Positions 1 through 9,014 are shown, counted from the first letter of the stretch. The stretch: 64,000 nt of DNA from an uncultured Clostridia bacterium (GCA_946407735.1 CAMJPL010000001.1:152182-216181); one strand, 5' to 3'. Notes: generated by a model from the letters alone, not told the origin. Numbers and translations are program-made.

Positions 1-692
1 TTCATGTCGGTCTGATGCCCTCCGTCGAAGATATCCAGAAAAACCCGCGACTGAGGGTATCTGTCGGTTATCATCCCGAACAGGCTGATGCTGTGGCTCA
101 CCGGGACTGAGGTGTCGTATTTGCCGTGGAATATCCTGACGTTCGCCTTCGCTATCGAGTCTATGTACGTCACGGGCGAGCGCTTCGCCATCTCGGCTCT
201 GTCGCCGCCGCAGCAGGCCAGCACATGCCGGCGGTAGTGGGAGCTGTACTCCGCCCACTTTTCGAGATCGGTTATCGGGACGACGGAGGCGATAGCCTCG
301 AAATACTCCGGGCAGTATCCCGCCATCATCAGCGCCATATGCCCGCCACCGCTCTCTCCGTACAGCATTATCTGCGCGGGATCGATCCCTCGCTCGCTGA
401 CGGCCCAGTCGGCGGCGTCCTTAATGTCGCGCATCGCGTATTCCGACGCGCACGCGAGATCTGGGCGGGGATTGGAGTCGAGATTGGCTCCCCTGAATTC
501 GGGGAGGATCAGATTGAGATCGTATTTCGCGGCGACGGGGACCAGCTTCTCTACCTGATTGAAGCGGTCATAGCTCCATGTGTGCAGTCCTATGAGCAGA
601 GCGCGGCTTTTCCCGGAGGGAGCCGGGTAATACAGCGACGGCTGCATCGTGCCGTCGAGCGTCGATTTTATAAGTATCTCGTTTTCATTCAT
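1..692 (-). CDS. alpha/beta hydrolase, prolyl-oligopeptidase (S9)-like; 3' end beyond window
   Basis: The reverse strand is open from an ATG at 692 to the window edge (about 230 codons visible). The translation shows a serine-hydrolase nucleophile elbow G-E-S-G-G-G about 120 residues in, a likely acid residue in the motif K-Y-D-T-S-V-P, and a histidine in D-G-G-H-Q near the visible end, so a full Ser-Asp-His triad is present. This fits the S9/dienelactone-hydrolase-like esterase or peptidase group. The start lies 1 nt after the helicase stop, with AGGGAG inside the end of that gene, so the two are translationally coupled. There is no signal peptide, so it is probably cytoplasmic. The substrate cannot be deduced; deacylation of sugar esters or small-peptide cleavage are both possible. 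Confidence 0.8.
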   Translation of the reverse strand, partial: MNENEILIKSTLDGTMQPSLYYPAPSGKSRALLIGLHTWSYDRFNQVEKLVPVAAKYDLNLILPEFRGANLDSNPRPDLACASEYAMRDIKDAADWAVSERGIDPAQIMLYGESGGGHMALMMAGYCPEYFEAIASVVPITDLEKWAEYSSHYRRHVLACCGGDRAEMAKRSPVTYIDSIAKANVRIFHGKYDTSVPVSHSISLFGMITDRYPQSRVFLDIFDGGHQTDM

Positions 693-693
693 T

Positions 694-3681
694 TCAGTTT
701 TTCTCCCTGTATTCCCAAGGGTCGATCTCGTCGAACAGCGCCGACAGGGCTTCCTCCTTTGTCGGGAAGGGAAGGCCGAAGCCTCCCTTGTACGCGGTCT
801 TGTAGTGATCCGGCCTGAATTTGTCCGGCATCACCGTCACGATCTCGCCCTTGTACTTGAAATACTCGTTCCCGGCGCGGCTGCGTTTCATTTTCGCCTT
901 GAGGAACGTCTCGCGCCTCGACAGGCGGTTTTTGTACGCGCTTTCGCGCCTTCTCGAGGCTTCGGGGTCTCCCTCCATCTTTCCGGCGCACTCGCATCCG
1001 GCTCCGATCGTCCGGGGATAATCGGGATGCCGCATGATGTGGACGTAGCGTATTATCTGATACCCGCACATCCGGCAGATCCCGAAGGGGCCTCCGAGGT
1101 CGATGACGCCTTCGCATACCCATCCGCTGTGCGGCACGTCTGCCCGCTTCCATAGATTCGTCTCACCGTCGTCACAGGTGAGCTCTCTCGCCCATTCGGC
1201 GTTCCGCCATCGCTTCGGCATCTCCGGCTCGGCGGGAGCGTCTGGCTTTGTGCCGCCGTCTGCGACGTCGGACGGTTTTTCTGTCCGCGGCGTCGGTGAA
1301 GGGATGTCAAGGCTTATCTGCCGCGGCTGAGGTTCTGGATGAGGCAGAGGCTCGGTGTGAGTCGGAGGCTCGGTATGAGGCAGAGGCTCGGTATGAGGCT
1401 GAGGCTCAGGCTTCGTTTCGGACGGCTGCGGGAGCGGAGCCGATGCGGGCGGCAAAGCGACTGCGGCTTCCGCCTTTTCCTTCTCCTGCTCATTTTCCGG
1501 CTTTGGAGGCGCGCTTATCCCCTTCCACGCCGAGAAATCGTAATCGGCGCTGACCGGGCGCAGCTGACCGCTTTTGTCGAAGCGTATGTAAAGAACGCCC
1601 TTCGCTTCATCCTTTTTCTCGACGATGCCGTGCCCGAACAGCGGATGATCGACCTCGTCCCCCGCCATAATCCCCGCCTCGGGCTGCGATCCTTCCGCGC
1701 TCGGCGAGGCGTCGGGAAGTAGCTCCTTCGGAAGCTCGCCTATTCGGACGGAATCCTTTTCGCCGAGCTCGAACAAAAACCGCGACGGGCGCTTCTGACG
1801 GCTCTTGCCGTCATCCTGCGACGTCCCCTCCGATTCGCTCATGTACAGCCGCTTCATGGCGCGCGTCGCCGCGACGAAGCAGAGACGTCTTTCCTCCTCG
1901 AGCCCGGCGTCCTTCCGCTCCTCGAGCGTCCTCGACGACGGGAATATCCCCTCGCTCATCCCGACCGTGAAGACTGCCGGGAATTCGAGCCCCTTCGAGG
2001 CATGTACCGTCATCAGCTTCACTCTGTCGGTGTCGCTTTCCCGAGTCTCGTCCGATTCGAGCGCTATCTGCCCCAGCCAGTTCTCGGCGGTATACGCTTC
2101 TCCCCAGCTCTGCTCCTTCTCCCAGACGCTCCGCTTGAGCTCGGCGAGGTTGTCGAGCCGCTCCATGCTGCCTCCGGCGCGGATCCAGTCCTCGTAGCCG
2201 CTGAGCTTGAGCGCCTCCCCGAGCAGGGCGGACGCCGAAAGCGTGTTTTTCAGCTCCCTAAGCCGGTTTATCGTCTCAACAAAGGCTCTCGCGCCGGGAA
2301 ATGAGAATATCGGATCGTTTATATGCGCCGCGAGTGCGTCGTACAGCGGCGATCTCTCGTCCTCGGCGATAGCCTTGAGCGCGGCGAGCTTCGTCTTCCC
2401 GAAGCCGCGGCGGGGCGTGTTTACGACGCGCGTCAGGTCGTCGTCGCCGCTGTATAGCGCGAGCCTGACGTATGCAAGCGCGTCCTTTATCTCCACGCGG
2501 TCGTAGAACCGCGCCGATCCGTATATCTCGTACGGTATATGCGCGTCGGACAGCGCCTGTTCGATGAAGCGCGACAAAAACGACGCGCGGTAAAGTACGG
2601 CGCAGTCGCGGTATCTGAAGCCGCCGTCCGCGACAAGGCGCTTTATCTCGCCCGATATGAGAGCGCCCTCATCCTTCTCGCTTTTCGCGTGATACCATAC
2701 GACCGGCTCGCCTTCGGCGTCAAGAGTGTAAAGCTCCTTTTCGACGCGGTTCTTGTTGTTCGATATAAGCGAGTTCGCCGCGCCGAGGATATGCCCGGTC
2801 GAACGGTAGTTGCGGCTCAGCTTGATCGTCTCGGCGCCGGGGAAGGTCCTGTCGAAATCGACGAGGATCGACATGTCTGCGCCGCGCCACTCGTAGATGT
2901 TCTGATCCGGGTCCCCGACGACAAACAGGTTCCCGTGCGCCGAGCAGAGCTGCTTTATCAGCCGCAGCTCCCGCCTCGACGAGTCCTGAAACTCGTCGGC
3001 CATTATGTAATACAGCCTGTCTGACCATTTTTCCCTTACCTCGGGATAGCATTTGAATATCTCGAAGGTGTATGAGACGAGATCGTCGAAATCGAGGCCG
3101 TAGATCCTTTTCTGACGCTCGAGGTACATCCTTGCGATCCTGTCGTCGAGCGGGTCGGACGGCACTCCCGGAATAGGCGGGATATGTATTCCCGACAGCT
3201 CTCCCGAAACCGCCGCCGAAACGTAGCTCTCGTCCGATTTCAGCCGGTGGATGCCGCCCTGCAGCTTTTCGAACGAGGCGTGGTCGAGCCTGAGATCGAG
3301 CTCGGAGTATATGTCGGACAGGATCCGGCGCTGCTCGCTCTCGTCGACTATGACGAAGCGCTGGGGGTACATCAGGCGGTGGATGTCCTCTCTGAGGAGC
3401 CTCGCGCAGAAGCCGTGATATGTGGTGATCAGCGAGTTGTCGTACCCCTCGCCGATGAGCCGCCTGACGCGGGATTTCATCTCGCCGGCCGCCTTGCTCG
3501 TGAAGGTGACGCAGAGGACGTTCGACGGATGGATGCCCGCCGCCTTGACGAGGTACGCGTATCTGTGGGCGAGGGTGTTCGTCTTGCCGGAGCCGGCTCC
3601 CGCGACGACGCGGACAAACCCCTCCGTCATGGTGACGGCGGAGATCTGGTCTTCGTTCAGCCCCTGAAATATATCTGTCAT
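694..3681 (-). CDS. UvrD/PcrA-type SF1 DNA helicase with C-terminal Cys-rich extension
   Basis: ATP-dependent 3'-5' DNA helicase of the UvrD/PcrA/Rep group, 995 aa from the ATG at 3681, which is preceded by AGGGA; the open frame extends 17 codons further without a better start. Motifs in order: Q-motif L-N-E-D-Q, Walker A A-G-A-G-S-G-K-T (27-34), Walker B D-E-F-Q-D, motif III G-D-P-D-Q-x-I-Y-E-W-R-G-A, motif IV N-Y-R-S, motif V T-V-H-A-S-K-G-L-E-F, motif VI V-A-A-T-R-A. A Tudor-like PcrA tail (G-D-x-V-x-H-P-L-F-G-H-G-I-V) follows. The protein then continues unusually: a Pro/Thr/His/Glu repeat linker and a last segment of about 150 residues with C-R-M-C-G (869-873) and G-x-G-C-E-C-A-G (about 893-900), a probable metal-binding module. 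Expected roles are repair and conflict resolution; the role of the extension is unknown. Confidence 0.93.
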   Translation of the reverse strand: MTDIFQGLNEDQISAVTMTEGFVRVVAGAGSGKTNTLAHRYAYLVKAAGIHPSNVLCVTFTSKAAGEMKSRVRRLIGEGYDNSLITTYHGFCARLLREDIHRLMYPQRFVIVDESEQRRILSDIYSELDLRLDHASFEKLQGGIHRLKSDESYVSAAVSGELSGIHIPPIPGVPSDPLDDRIARMYLERQKRIYGLDFDDLVSYTFEIFKCYPEVREKWSDRLYYIMADEFQDSSRRELRLIKQLCSAHGNLFVVGDPDQNIYEWRGADMSILVDFDRTFPGAETIKLSRNYRSTGHILGAANSLISNNKNRVEKELYTLDAEGEPVVWYHAKSEKDEGALISGEIKRLVADGGFRYRDCAVLYRASFLSRFIEQALSDAHIPYEIYGSARFYDRVEIKDALAYVRLALYSGDDDLTRVVNTPRRGFGKTKLAALKAIAEDERSPLYDALAAHINDPIFSFPGARAFVETINRLRELKNTLSASALLGEALKLSGYEDWIRAGGSMERLDNLAELKRSVWEKEQSWGEAYTAENWLGQIALESDETRESDTDRVKLMTVHASKGLEFPAVFTVGMSEGIFPSSRTLEERKDAGLEEERRLCFVAATRAMKRLYMSESEGTSQDDGKSRQKRPSRFLFELGEKDSVRIGELPKELLPDASPSAEGSQPEAGIMAGDEVDHPLFGHGIVEKKDEAKGVLYIRFDKSGQLRPVSADYDFSAWKGISAPPKPENEQEKEKAEAAVALPPASAPLPQPSETKPEPQPHTEPLPHTEPPTHTEPLPHPEPQPRQISLDIPSPTPRTEKPSDVADGGTKPDAPAEPEMPKRWRNAEWARELTCDDGETNLWKRADVPHSGWVCEGVIDLGGPFGICRMCGYQIIRYVHIMRHPDYPRTIGAGCECAGKMEGDPEASRRRESAYKNRLSRRETFLKAKMKRSRAGNEYFKYKGEIVTVMPDKFRPDHYKTAYKGGFGLPFPTKEEALSALFDEIDPWEYREKN
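1340..1411. repeat. 18-bp tandem repeat inside the helicase gene
   Basis: About four imperfect copies of an 18-bp unit (GAGGCTCGGTATGAGGCA on the plus strand) encode the P-H-T-E-P-L repeats of the helicase linker on the minus strand. Units of 18 bp keep the frame, so copy number could vary without breaking the gene. Confidence 0.8.
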
Positions 3682-3722
3682 GGCGTGTCCCTGTCGGCTC
3701 TGACGCTGCTGTATCACGTCAT

Positions 3723-3751
3723 ATTGTATCACAGAGGCGGAGGCATTTCAA
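3723..3751 (-). promoter_or_regulatory. sigma-A promoter of the helicase operon
   Basis: TTGAAA, 17-bp spacer, TACAAT reading leftward, about 42 bp before the helicase start; TGTGA precedes the -10 (extended -10). Confidence 0.75.
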
Positions 3752-3799
3752 CTTAAAATATGAAAATTATCTTTTTTTGGATATTTTATCCCGATCATC

Positions 3800-3828
3800 T
3801 TGACACGGGAGGGAATATGGATTATAAT
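3800..3828 (+). promoter_or_regulatory. consensus sigma-A promoter of the glycyl-radical enzyme
   Basis: Perfect TTGACA, 17-bp spacer, TATAAT, ending 45 bp before the start codon. Confidence 0.85.
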
Positions 3829-3873
3829 TTATCATGGATAATAAGCCTGTACTGTGCGATAGTGTGAATAATC

Positions 3874-6030
3874 ATGACTGAGACCGTTATCTCCGCCAAA
3901 AGGCGGGTATCATCGCTCCTTGCCGCCGTCCGCTCCCCTCACGGTTCGGTGTCGGGCATAAACTATTTCAAGGGGCGCGGCTATAAGCGCGATCTTTCGC
4001 TCCCAATCCCGCTCGCGAGGGCGAACGCCTTCGACGAGCTCCTTTCCGCCTCCGGCGCGTACGTCTATGACGACGATCTTATCGCCGGATCGCTGAGAGG
4101 GATAATGCTCGACGTCGGGGACGGCGGCATACCGAAGGATGAATTCGACTATTACTGCCGCTATCCCGGCATCTACGGCGAGAAGGGCTTCCCGCATCAG
4201 GCCGATCACTACGCCCCGGCGTACGATATCCTGCTTGAGAAAGGCGTCGGCGGCATCCTCGAGGATATCGCCGCCTCGATGGAAAGATACGCCGGTGACA
4301 AAAAGAGACTGATCTTTCTCGAGTCCTGCCGCGTCGAGATGGAGGCGTTCGCCCGGCTGATACGCAGGTACGCCGAATCGGCGGAGGAAAAGGGGAACAC
4401 CGCGCTCAGAGACGTCCTTCTGTCCGTCGAAAGCGAGCCGCCGAGATCGTTCGTCTCGGCGCTGCAGCTCGTGTGGCTGGCTCATGTCGTTTTCTGCATG
4501 CAGGGACTGTACGCGATGGCGCTCGGGCGGTTCGATCAGTACCTTTACCCGTTCTACAAGGCCGATATCGACGCCGGGATCATAGACGACGACACGGCGA
4601 CCGAGTACATCGCCTCCGCCTTCATCAAGATAGGCGAGCGCCGCGCCTTCTTCGGCGGCGACGACGTCGTAAACATCTGCATCGGCGGACGGACGCCGGA
4701 CGGTGAGAACGGTGTGACCGGCCTGACGCTCTGTACACTTCACGCCGTCGGCATCTGCAACATCCCCGGCCCCAACCTCTCGGCGAGGATATCCCGCGAC
4801 GATCCGGCCGATTTCCTGCCCGAGTGCCTTAAAGTGATAGGCACCGGACTCGGATACCCGGCGCTGATGAACGACGAGACTAACGTAAGGTCGATGGCTC
4901 GCCTCGGATATCCCATCGAGGACGCCAGACGCTTCTGCATGGTCGGCTGCATCGAGAATCTCATCCAGGGGCGTCAGGAGCCGTGGAACGACGGGCGCTT
5001 CGACACTCCGAAATACCTTGAGTACACGATAAACAGGGGCGTCGATATCCTGAAGGGCGAAAAGAACGGCATCGACGTCGGTGATTTCGCCGCCGGGGAC
5101 TTCCCGACGATGGACAGCTTCATGCGGGCGCTCGAGAGAGAGCTCCGCGACGGCGTCGGCGACTACGCCGTCAGGGTCATGAACGAGGAAAAGCGGTACA
5201 ATCCCGAGAACTATGTCAATCCGTTCATGTCCTGCCTTACCTATGACTGCGTCGGGAGAGGGCTCGACATATGCGACGGCGGAGCGCTGTACCCCGGAAA
5301 TCACGGCGCCGCTACGATGGGCATCGGGACGATGGCCGATTCCCTCGCGGCGATTGAGAAATGCGTCTACACCGACAAAACGGTGTCGCCGAAGCGCCTT
5401 ATCGAGGCTCTCAAGGCCGATTTCGTCGGCTATGAGGACGTGAGACGCCTGCTGCTCGACGCGCCGAAGTACGGCAACAACGACGATACGGCCGACAAAT
5501 ACGCCGTCTGGTACGTCGATTTCCTCGCCGGTGAGTTTGACAGATACCGCACCCCGAACGGCGGCAGGTTCGTCACCCTCTGCGCTGCGAACACATCAAA
5601 TATCTGGGCGGGTATGAACACCGCCGCGACGCCCGACGGAAGAAGGGCGAAGGAGCCGCTGTCCGACGCCGGCAGCCCGACCTACGGGCGGGATAAGAAC
5701 GGAGTCACGCAGACGGTGCTGAGCCTCGTCAAGCCGGATTACACCCTCGTCTCCGGCGGCAGCGTCGTCAACCAGAAATTCACGCCGGACGTGTTCAGGG
5801 AGGAAAACCTTCCCGCCCTCGCCGCGCTGATAAAGGTGTATTTCGCGAAGGGCGGTCAGGAGATGCAGATAAACTCGGTCTCCCGCGAGACGCTGAAGGA
5901 CGCCATGAAGAGCCCGGAAAAATACGAGGATCTCGTCGTCCGCGTGAGCGGCTTCTCGGCGTATTTCACCCGCCTCGATCCCGGCGTGCAGAAGGATATC
6001 CTCGAAAGGACGGAACACCCCGGCATATGA
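3874..6030 (+). CDS. glycyl-radical enzyme (pyruvate formate-lyase superfamily), substrate unknown
   Basis: A 718-residue member of the PFL/glycyl-radical family. Near the C-terminus is the glycyl-radical loop R-V-S-G-F-S-A-Y-F (radical glycine at residue 693). The active-site cysteine motif is M-V-G-C-I-E (Cys359, Glu361; another Cys at 355). This G-C-[IV]-E form is shared by non-PFL members such as diol dehydratases and decarboxylases, while PFL itself has adjacent cysteines. The protein is somewhat shorter than the usual 750-850 aa. Such enzymes need a radical-SAM activase; none is encoded next to it or elsewhere in the window. The gene has its own consensus promoter. The Shine-Dalgarno before the ATG is weak. 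Dehydration or C-C/C-O cleavage of a small polyol or acid is likely, but the substrate cannot be assigned. Confidence 0.9.
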   Translation: MTETVISAKRRVSSLLAAVRSPHGSVSGINYFKGRGYKRDLSLPIPLARANAFDELLSASGAYVYDDDLIAGSLRGIMLDVGDGGIPKDEFDYYCRYPGIYGEKGFPHQADHYAPAYDILLEKGVGGILEDIAASMERYAGDKKRLIFLESCRVEMEAFARLIRRYAESAEEKGNTALRDVLLSVESEPPRSFVSALQLVWLAHVVFCMQGLYAMALGRFDQYLYPFYKADIDAGIIDDDTATEYIASAFIKIGERRAFFGGDDVVNICIGGRTPDGENGVTGLTLCTLHAVGICNIPGPNLSARISRDDPADFLPECLKVIGTGLGYPALMNDETNVRSMARLGYPIEDARRFCMVGCIENLIQGRQEPWNDGRFDTPKYLEYTINRGVDILKGEKNGIDVGDFAAGDFPTMDSFMRALERELRDGVGDYAVRVMNEEKRYNPENYVNPFMSCLTYDCVGRGLDICDGGALYPGNHGAATMGIGTMADSLAAIEKCVYTDKTVSPKRLIEALKADFVGYEDVRRLLLDAPKYGNNDDTADKYAVWYVDFLAGEFDRYRTPNGGRFVTLCAANTSNIWAGMNTAATPDGRRAKEPLSDAGSPTYGRDKNGVTQTVLSLVKPDYTLVSGGSVVNQKFTPDVFREENLPALAALIKVYFAKGGQEMQINSVSRETLKDAMKSPEKYEDLVVRVSGFSAYFTRLDPGVQKDILERTEHPGI

Positions 6031-6101
6031 GAATCCCGCAGGGATATGATATCCCGTCGCCGTCATAAAATAATTCGCTATTTTCGTTAATATCCCCATA
6101 C

Positions 6102-6130
6102 TTGAATAAAAGGCGATTCCGTGGTAAAAT
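6102..6130 (+). promoter_or_regulatory. sigma-A promoter of the CobW-like gene
   Basis: TTGAAT, 17-bp spacer, TAAAAT, with GTGG just before the -10; 68 bp upstream of the start codon. Confidence 0.7.
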
Positions 6131-6197
6131 ATCCGCTGAATCGAAACAATAACACAGTCGCCCGCAGGCATATCCCCGCGGGCGTGGAAAGGCCGAC

Positions 6198-7304
6198 ATG
6201 AAACCTACCGTAAAGATCGCGCTGATCACCGGCTATCTCGGAGCCGGCAAGACCACGCTTCTGAACCACATCCTCGCCAACACCGACGGCATCCGCGCCG
6301 CCGTGATCGTAAACGACATCGGAGAGGTCAATATCGACGCCGAGCTCGTAGAAAAGAGCGGAGCCGTCGAGCGCACCGACATGGTCCCGCTGATGAACGG
6401 CTGCATCTGCTGCACGCTCAAGGACGATCTCGCAGAGGGCCTGCGCCGCCTCGCCGCTTCGAAGAAGTTCGACTATATCATCATCGAGGCCTCCGGCATC
6501 TGCGAGCCGCTGCCGATAGCCCACACGATAGCCACCATCTGCGAGGAGAGCACGAAGGGCGGAATACCGCTGGTGCTCGACAACATCATCGCCGTCGTCG
6601 ACGCCGCCCGCATGAAGGACGAGTTCGAGGACGGAAAGAAGCTTCTCGCCGAGAACATCGACGAGGACGATATCGAAAGCCTGCTCATCCAGCAGGTCGA
6701 GTTCTGCTCCACCGTCATCCTCAACAAGTCCGATCTCGTCCCGAAGGAGAACCTCGACGAGCTCAAGGCCATCATCCGCTCGCTGCAGAAGGAGGCCATC
6801 ATCTTCGAGGCGAAGAACTGCGATCTCCCGATCACGGACATCCTCAACACCGGCCGCTTCGATCTCGACAAGGCCGTCACCTCCGCCGCCTGGCTCGACG
6901 CGCTCGAGCATCCGGAGGAGCACGAGAATCCCGAGGTGCTTGAGTACGGCATCCAGACCTTCGTCTACTACCGCCGTCAGCCGTTCGATCTCGGCAAGTT
7001 CAATAAGATCAGGGAATGGTTCACCGGCGTCATCCGCTCGAAGGGCATGCTCTGGTTCAAGGAGGATCCCAAGATGGCGTACATCCTCTCTCAGGCCGGA
7101 CGCCAGATAGAGCTCGAGGAGGGCGGCATGTTCGTCGCTGCCGCGCCGAAGCTGAAGCAGACTCAGATGCTGAACAAATATCCCGAGATCAAGGAGACCT
7201 GGGACCCGAAGTACGGCGACAGGATGATCAAGCTCGTATTCATCGGACAGGACCTCGACAAGGACGATATCGTAAAGACCCTCGACGGCTGCCTGACTGA
7301 GTGA
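6198..7304 (+). CDS. CobW/P47K (COG0523) family GTPase, putative metallochaperone
   Basis: A 368-residue G3E-class GTPase. It has Walker A G-Y-L-G-A-G-K-T (12-19), the diagnostic metal-binding C-x-C-C motif (G-C-I-C-C, Cys69/71/72), and the guanine-specificity motif N-K-S-D about two-fifths along; the C-terminal third matches the CobW_C region. Family members load Zn, Co, Ni or Fe into target metalloenzymes (ZigA, CobW, nitrile-hydratase activators). The gene is monocistronic, with its own promoter and a strong terminator. No Zur box was recognised upstream. Nearby metalloproteins that could be clients are the M32 carboxypeptidase just downstream and corrinoid proteins elsewhere, but this is only inferred from position. 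Confidence 0.9.
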   Translation: MKPTVKIALITGYLGAGKTTLLNHILANTDGIRAAVIVNDIGEVNIDAELVEKSGAVERTDMVPLMNGCICCTLKDDLAEGLRRLAASKKFDYIIIEASGICEPLPIAHTIATICEESTKGGIPLVLDNIIAVVDAARMKDEFEDGKKLLAENIDEDDIESLLIQQVEFCSTVILNKSDLVPKENLDELKAIIRSLQKEAIIFEAKNCDLPITDILNTGRFDLDKAVTSAAWLDALEHPEEHENPEVLEYGIQTFVYYRRQPFDLGKFNKIREWFTGVIRSKGMLWFKEDPKMAYILSQAGRQIELEEGGMFVAAAPKLKQTQMLNKYPEIKETWDPKYGDRMIKLVFIGQDLDKDDIVKTLDGCLTE

Positions 7305-7324
7305 CAGACCGATAAAAAACGATC

Positions 7325-7360
7325 GGCTCCCGAAGCGAAGAAGCTTCGGGAGCCTTTTTT
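7325..7360 (+). terminator. Rho-independent terminator, probably bidirectional
   Basis: GGCTCCCGAAGC paired with GCTTCGGGAGCC followed by six T. It lies between the convergent GTPase and M32 peptidase genes, with an A-run on the other side. Confidence 0.9.
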
Positions 7361-7376
7361 CGTTAGTCGGTCGGCT

Positions 7377-8891
7377 TCACAGCCCGTAGATATCGGCGTA
7401 CTTTGTCCGCAGGTAGCCGACGTAATGAGACGGATCGAACGGTCCGCCGAAGACGCGCGTCAGCAGCTCGGATGGGGAATACGTCCTCCCGTGACGCCAG
7501 ATGTTTTCGCGGTTCCAGGCGTTTACATCAGATATGCAGCCGGAGGCGACGAGCTTTTCGACGTCAAGACTTTCCTTCATTTTGTCGTAAAGCTGCGCTC
7601 CGTAGGCGTTGCCGAGGGCGTATGACGGGAAGTAGCCGATAAGCCCGCCAGACCAGTGACTGTCCTGAAGCACGCCTCTCCTGTCGTCCGGCACGTCGAC
7701 GCCGAGATATTCCTTATACATCCTGTTCCACTCGAAGGGAAGGTCCTTCACTTTGATCGAGCCGTCGAACACCGCTTTCTCGAGCTCGTAGCGGATCATC
7801 ACGTGGAGCGAGTAGGTGAGCTCGTCGGCCTCGGTGCGGATAAGCGACGGCTCGGCTTTGTTCACGGCAAGATACAGCTCGTTCGGCGTGCGGCCTTTCA
7901 TATGCTCCGGGAAGATCTCGGTGAGAGTCGGGAATATCAGCTCGCAGAAGGCGCGGCTCCTGCCGATTATGTTCTCGTAAAAACGGCTCTGGCTCTCATG
8001 CACGCTCATCGACGCGCCGCCGTCAAGGACGGTGTAGGCGAGCTCATCGTCAGAACCTGAGTCGTACAGGGCGTGACCGCCCTCATGTATCACGCTGTAC
8101 ATCGAGCAGACGAAGTCGCCCATGTGATAGTGCGTCGTGATCCTCACGTCGCTGTGCGAGCCGAAGCTCGTCGTGAACGGATGCTCGGTCGTCGAAAGCC
8201 CGACATGCCCCATGTCGAGACCTATCGTCTCCATCAGGCGATAGGCGAGCTTTTCCTGCCTGTCGGCCGGGAAATCGCCGAAGCGGATGCCGTCGTCCGG
8301 CTGCGGATGCCGTGAAACCTCGGCTATGAGCGGGACGAGCTCGGAGCGGAGAGAGCCGAAGAAGCCGTCGAGCGTCTCCCTTGTCAGCCCCTCCTCGTAT
8401 TTTGACAGGCAGTGGTCGTACGGGTCCTTGTCCGGCTCGGCGTAGAGAGCGAAGCGCTTCTCGGTCTCGAACATCTTTTCGAGATACGGCAGGAACATCC
8501 CGAAATCGGAGCGCTCCTTCGCCTCGTGCCAGACTGCGTCCGACTTTACCGCGAGCCGCTGATATGCGGCGTATTCGTCCTGCGGGATCTTTCTCATCTC
8601 GCGTATGTCCCGCAGCAGCAGATATACCTGCCTCCGCTCCTTTTGGCTGAGCTCGTCCTTTCGCGCGTCAAGCTCCTCGAGCGCGGCGACGGTCTCGTCC
8701 GACGAGCCGATGCGGTATATCTCCTCCGAGAGGACGCCCATCGCCGCCGCGCGGTTGTCGGCCGTCTTCGCGGGAGCGGACGTCGCGCCGTCGAACTGTA
8801 TCAGCGCCATAGCGTGATCGTAGGCCGACATCCTCCGCTGGAGCGATCTCAGAAAATCCAGCCTTTCGCCGATATTTGTGTCATTCATCAT
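7377..8891 (-). CDS. M32-family metallocarboxypeptidase (carboxypeptidase Taq type)
   Basis: A 504-residue zinc carboxypeptidase, the usual length for M32. The zinc site is H-E-G-G-H (269-273), with the third ligand Glu299 in the conserved H-E-S-Q-S-R-F-Y-E-N block. The N-terminal pattern with D-x-A-x-x-L-I-Q-F-D is also typical. It removes C-terminal residues, generally not proline, from peptides in the cytoplasm; there is no signal peptide. The start is the first of two adjacent ATGs, with AAGGGAG about 6 nt upstream. It is monocistronic and convergent to the CobW-like GTPase, sharing a terminator. Confidence 0.93.
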   Translation of the reverse strand: MMNDTNIGERLDFLRSLQRRMSAYDHAMALIQFDGATSAPAKTADNRAAAMGVLSEEIYRIGSSDETVAALEELDARKDELSQKERRQVYLLLRDIREMRKIPQDEYAAYQRLAVKSDAVWHEAKERSDFGMFLPYLEKMFETEKRFALYAEPDKDPYDHCLSKYEEGLTRETLDGFFGSLRSELVPLIAEVSRHPQPDDGIRFGDFPADRQEKLAYRLMETIGLDMGHVGLSTTEHPFTTSFGSHSDVRITTHYHMGDFVCSMYSVIHEGGHALYDSGSDDELAYTVLDGGASMSVHESQSRFYENIIGRSRAFCELIFPTLTEIFPEHMKGRTPNELYLAVNKAEPSLIRTEADELTYSLHVMIRYELEKAVFDGSIKVKDLPFEWNRMYKEYLGVDVPDDRRGVLQDSHWSGGLIGYFPSYALGNAYGAQLYDKMKESLDVEKLVASGCISDVNAWNRENIWRHGRTYSPSELLTRVFGGPFDPSHYVGYLRTKYADIYGL

Positions 8892-8922
8892 ATCTTTCTC
8901 CCTTGTCTTTCCTGCAGATCAT

Positions 8923-8951
8923 ATTATACCATTTAAGCCGCCGTCTGTCAA
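8923..8951 (-). promoter_or_regulatory. consensus sigma-A promoter of the M32 gene
   Basis: TTGACA, 17-bp spacer, TATAAT reading leftward, with ATGG before the -10. Confidence 0.85.
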
Positions 8952-8991
8952 GCCCGGCGGCAAGGCGATCATGACATGCCGATTCAAAAAA

Positions 8992-9007
8992 TGACAAAAT
9001 AATGTCA
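8992..9007. promoter_or_regulatory. palindrome TGACA-N6-TGTCA upstream of the SBP1 promoter
   Basis: A perfect 5-bp inverted repeat with a 6-bp gap sits 8 bp upstream of the SBP1 -35 box, a common place for an operator or activator site. Another TGACA lies about 20 bp further upstream. No regulator is identified. Confidence 0.4.
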
Positions 9008-9014
9008 GTTAGTG

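Noticed and set aside
3910-5304. 464-codon open frame on the minus strand
   Set aside because: Antisense to the glycyl-radical enzyme, whose motifs are intact; high GC produces long shadow frames.
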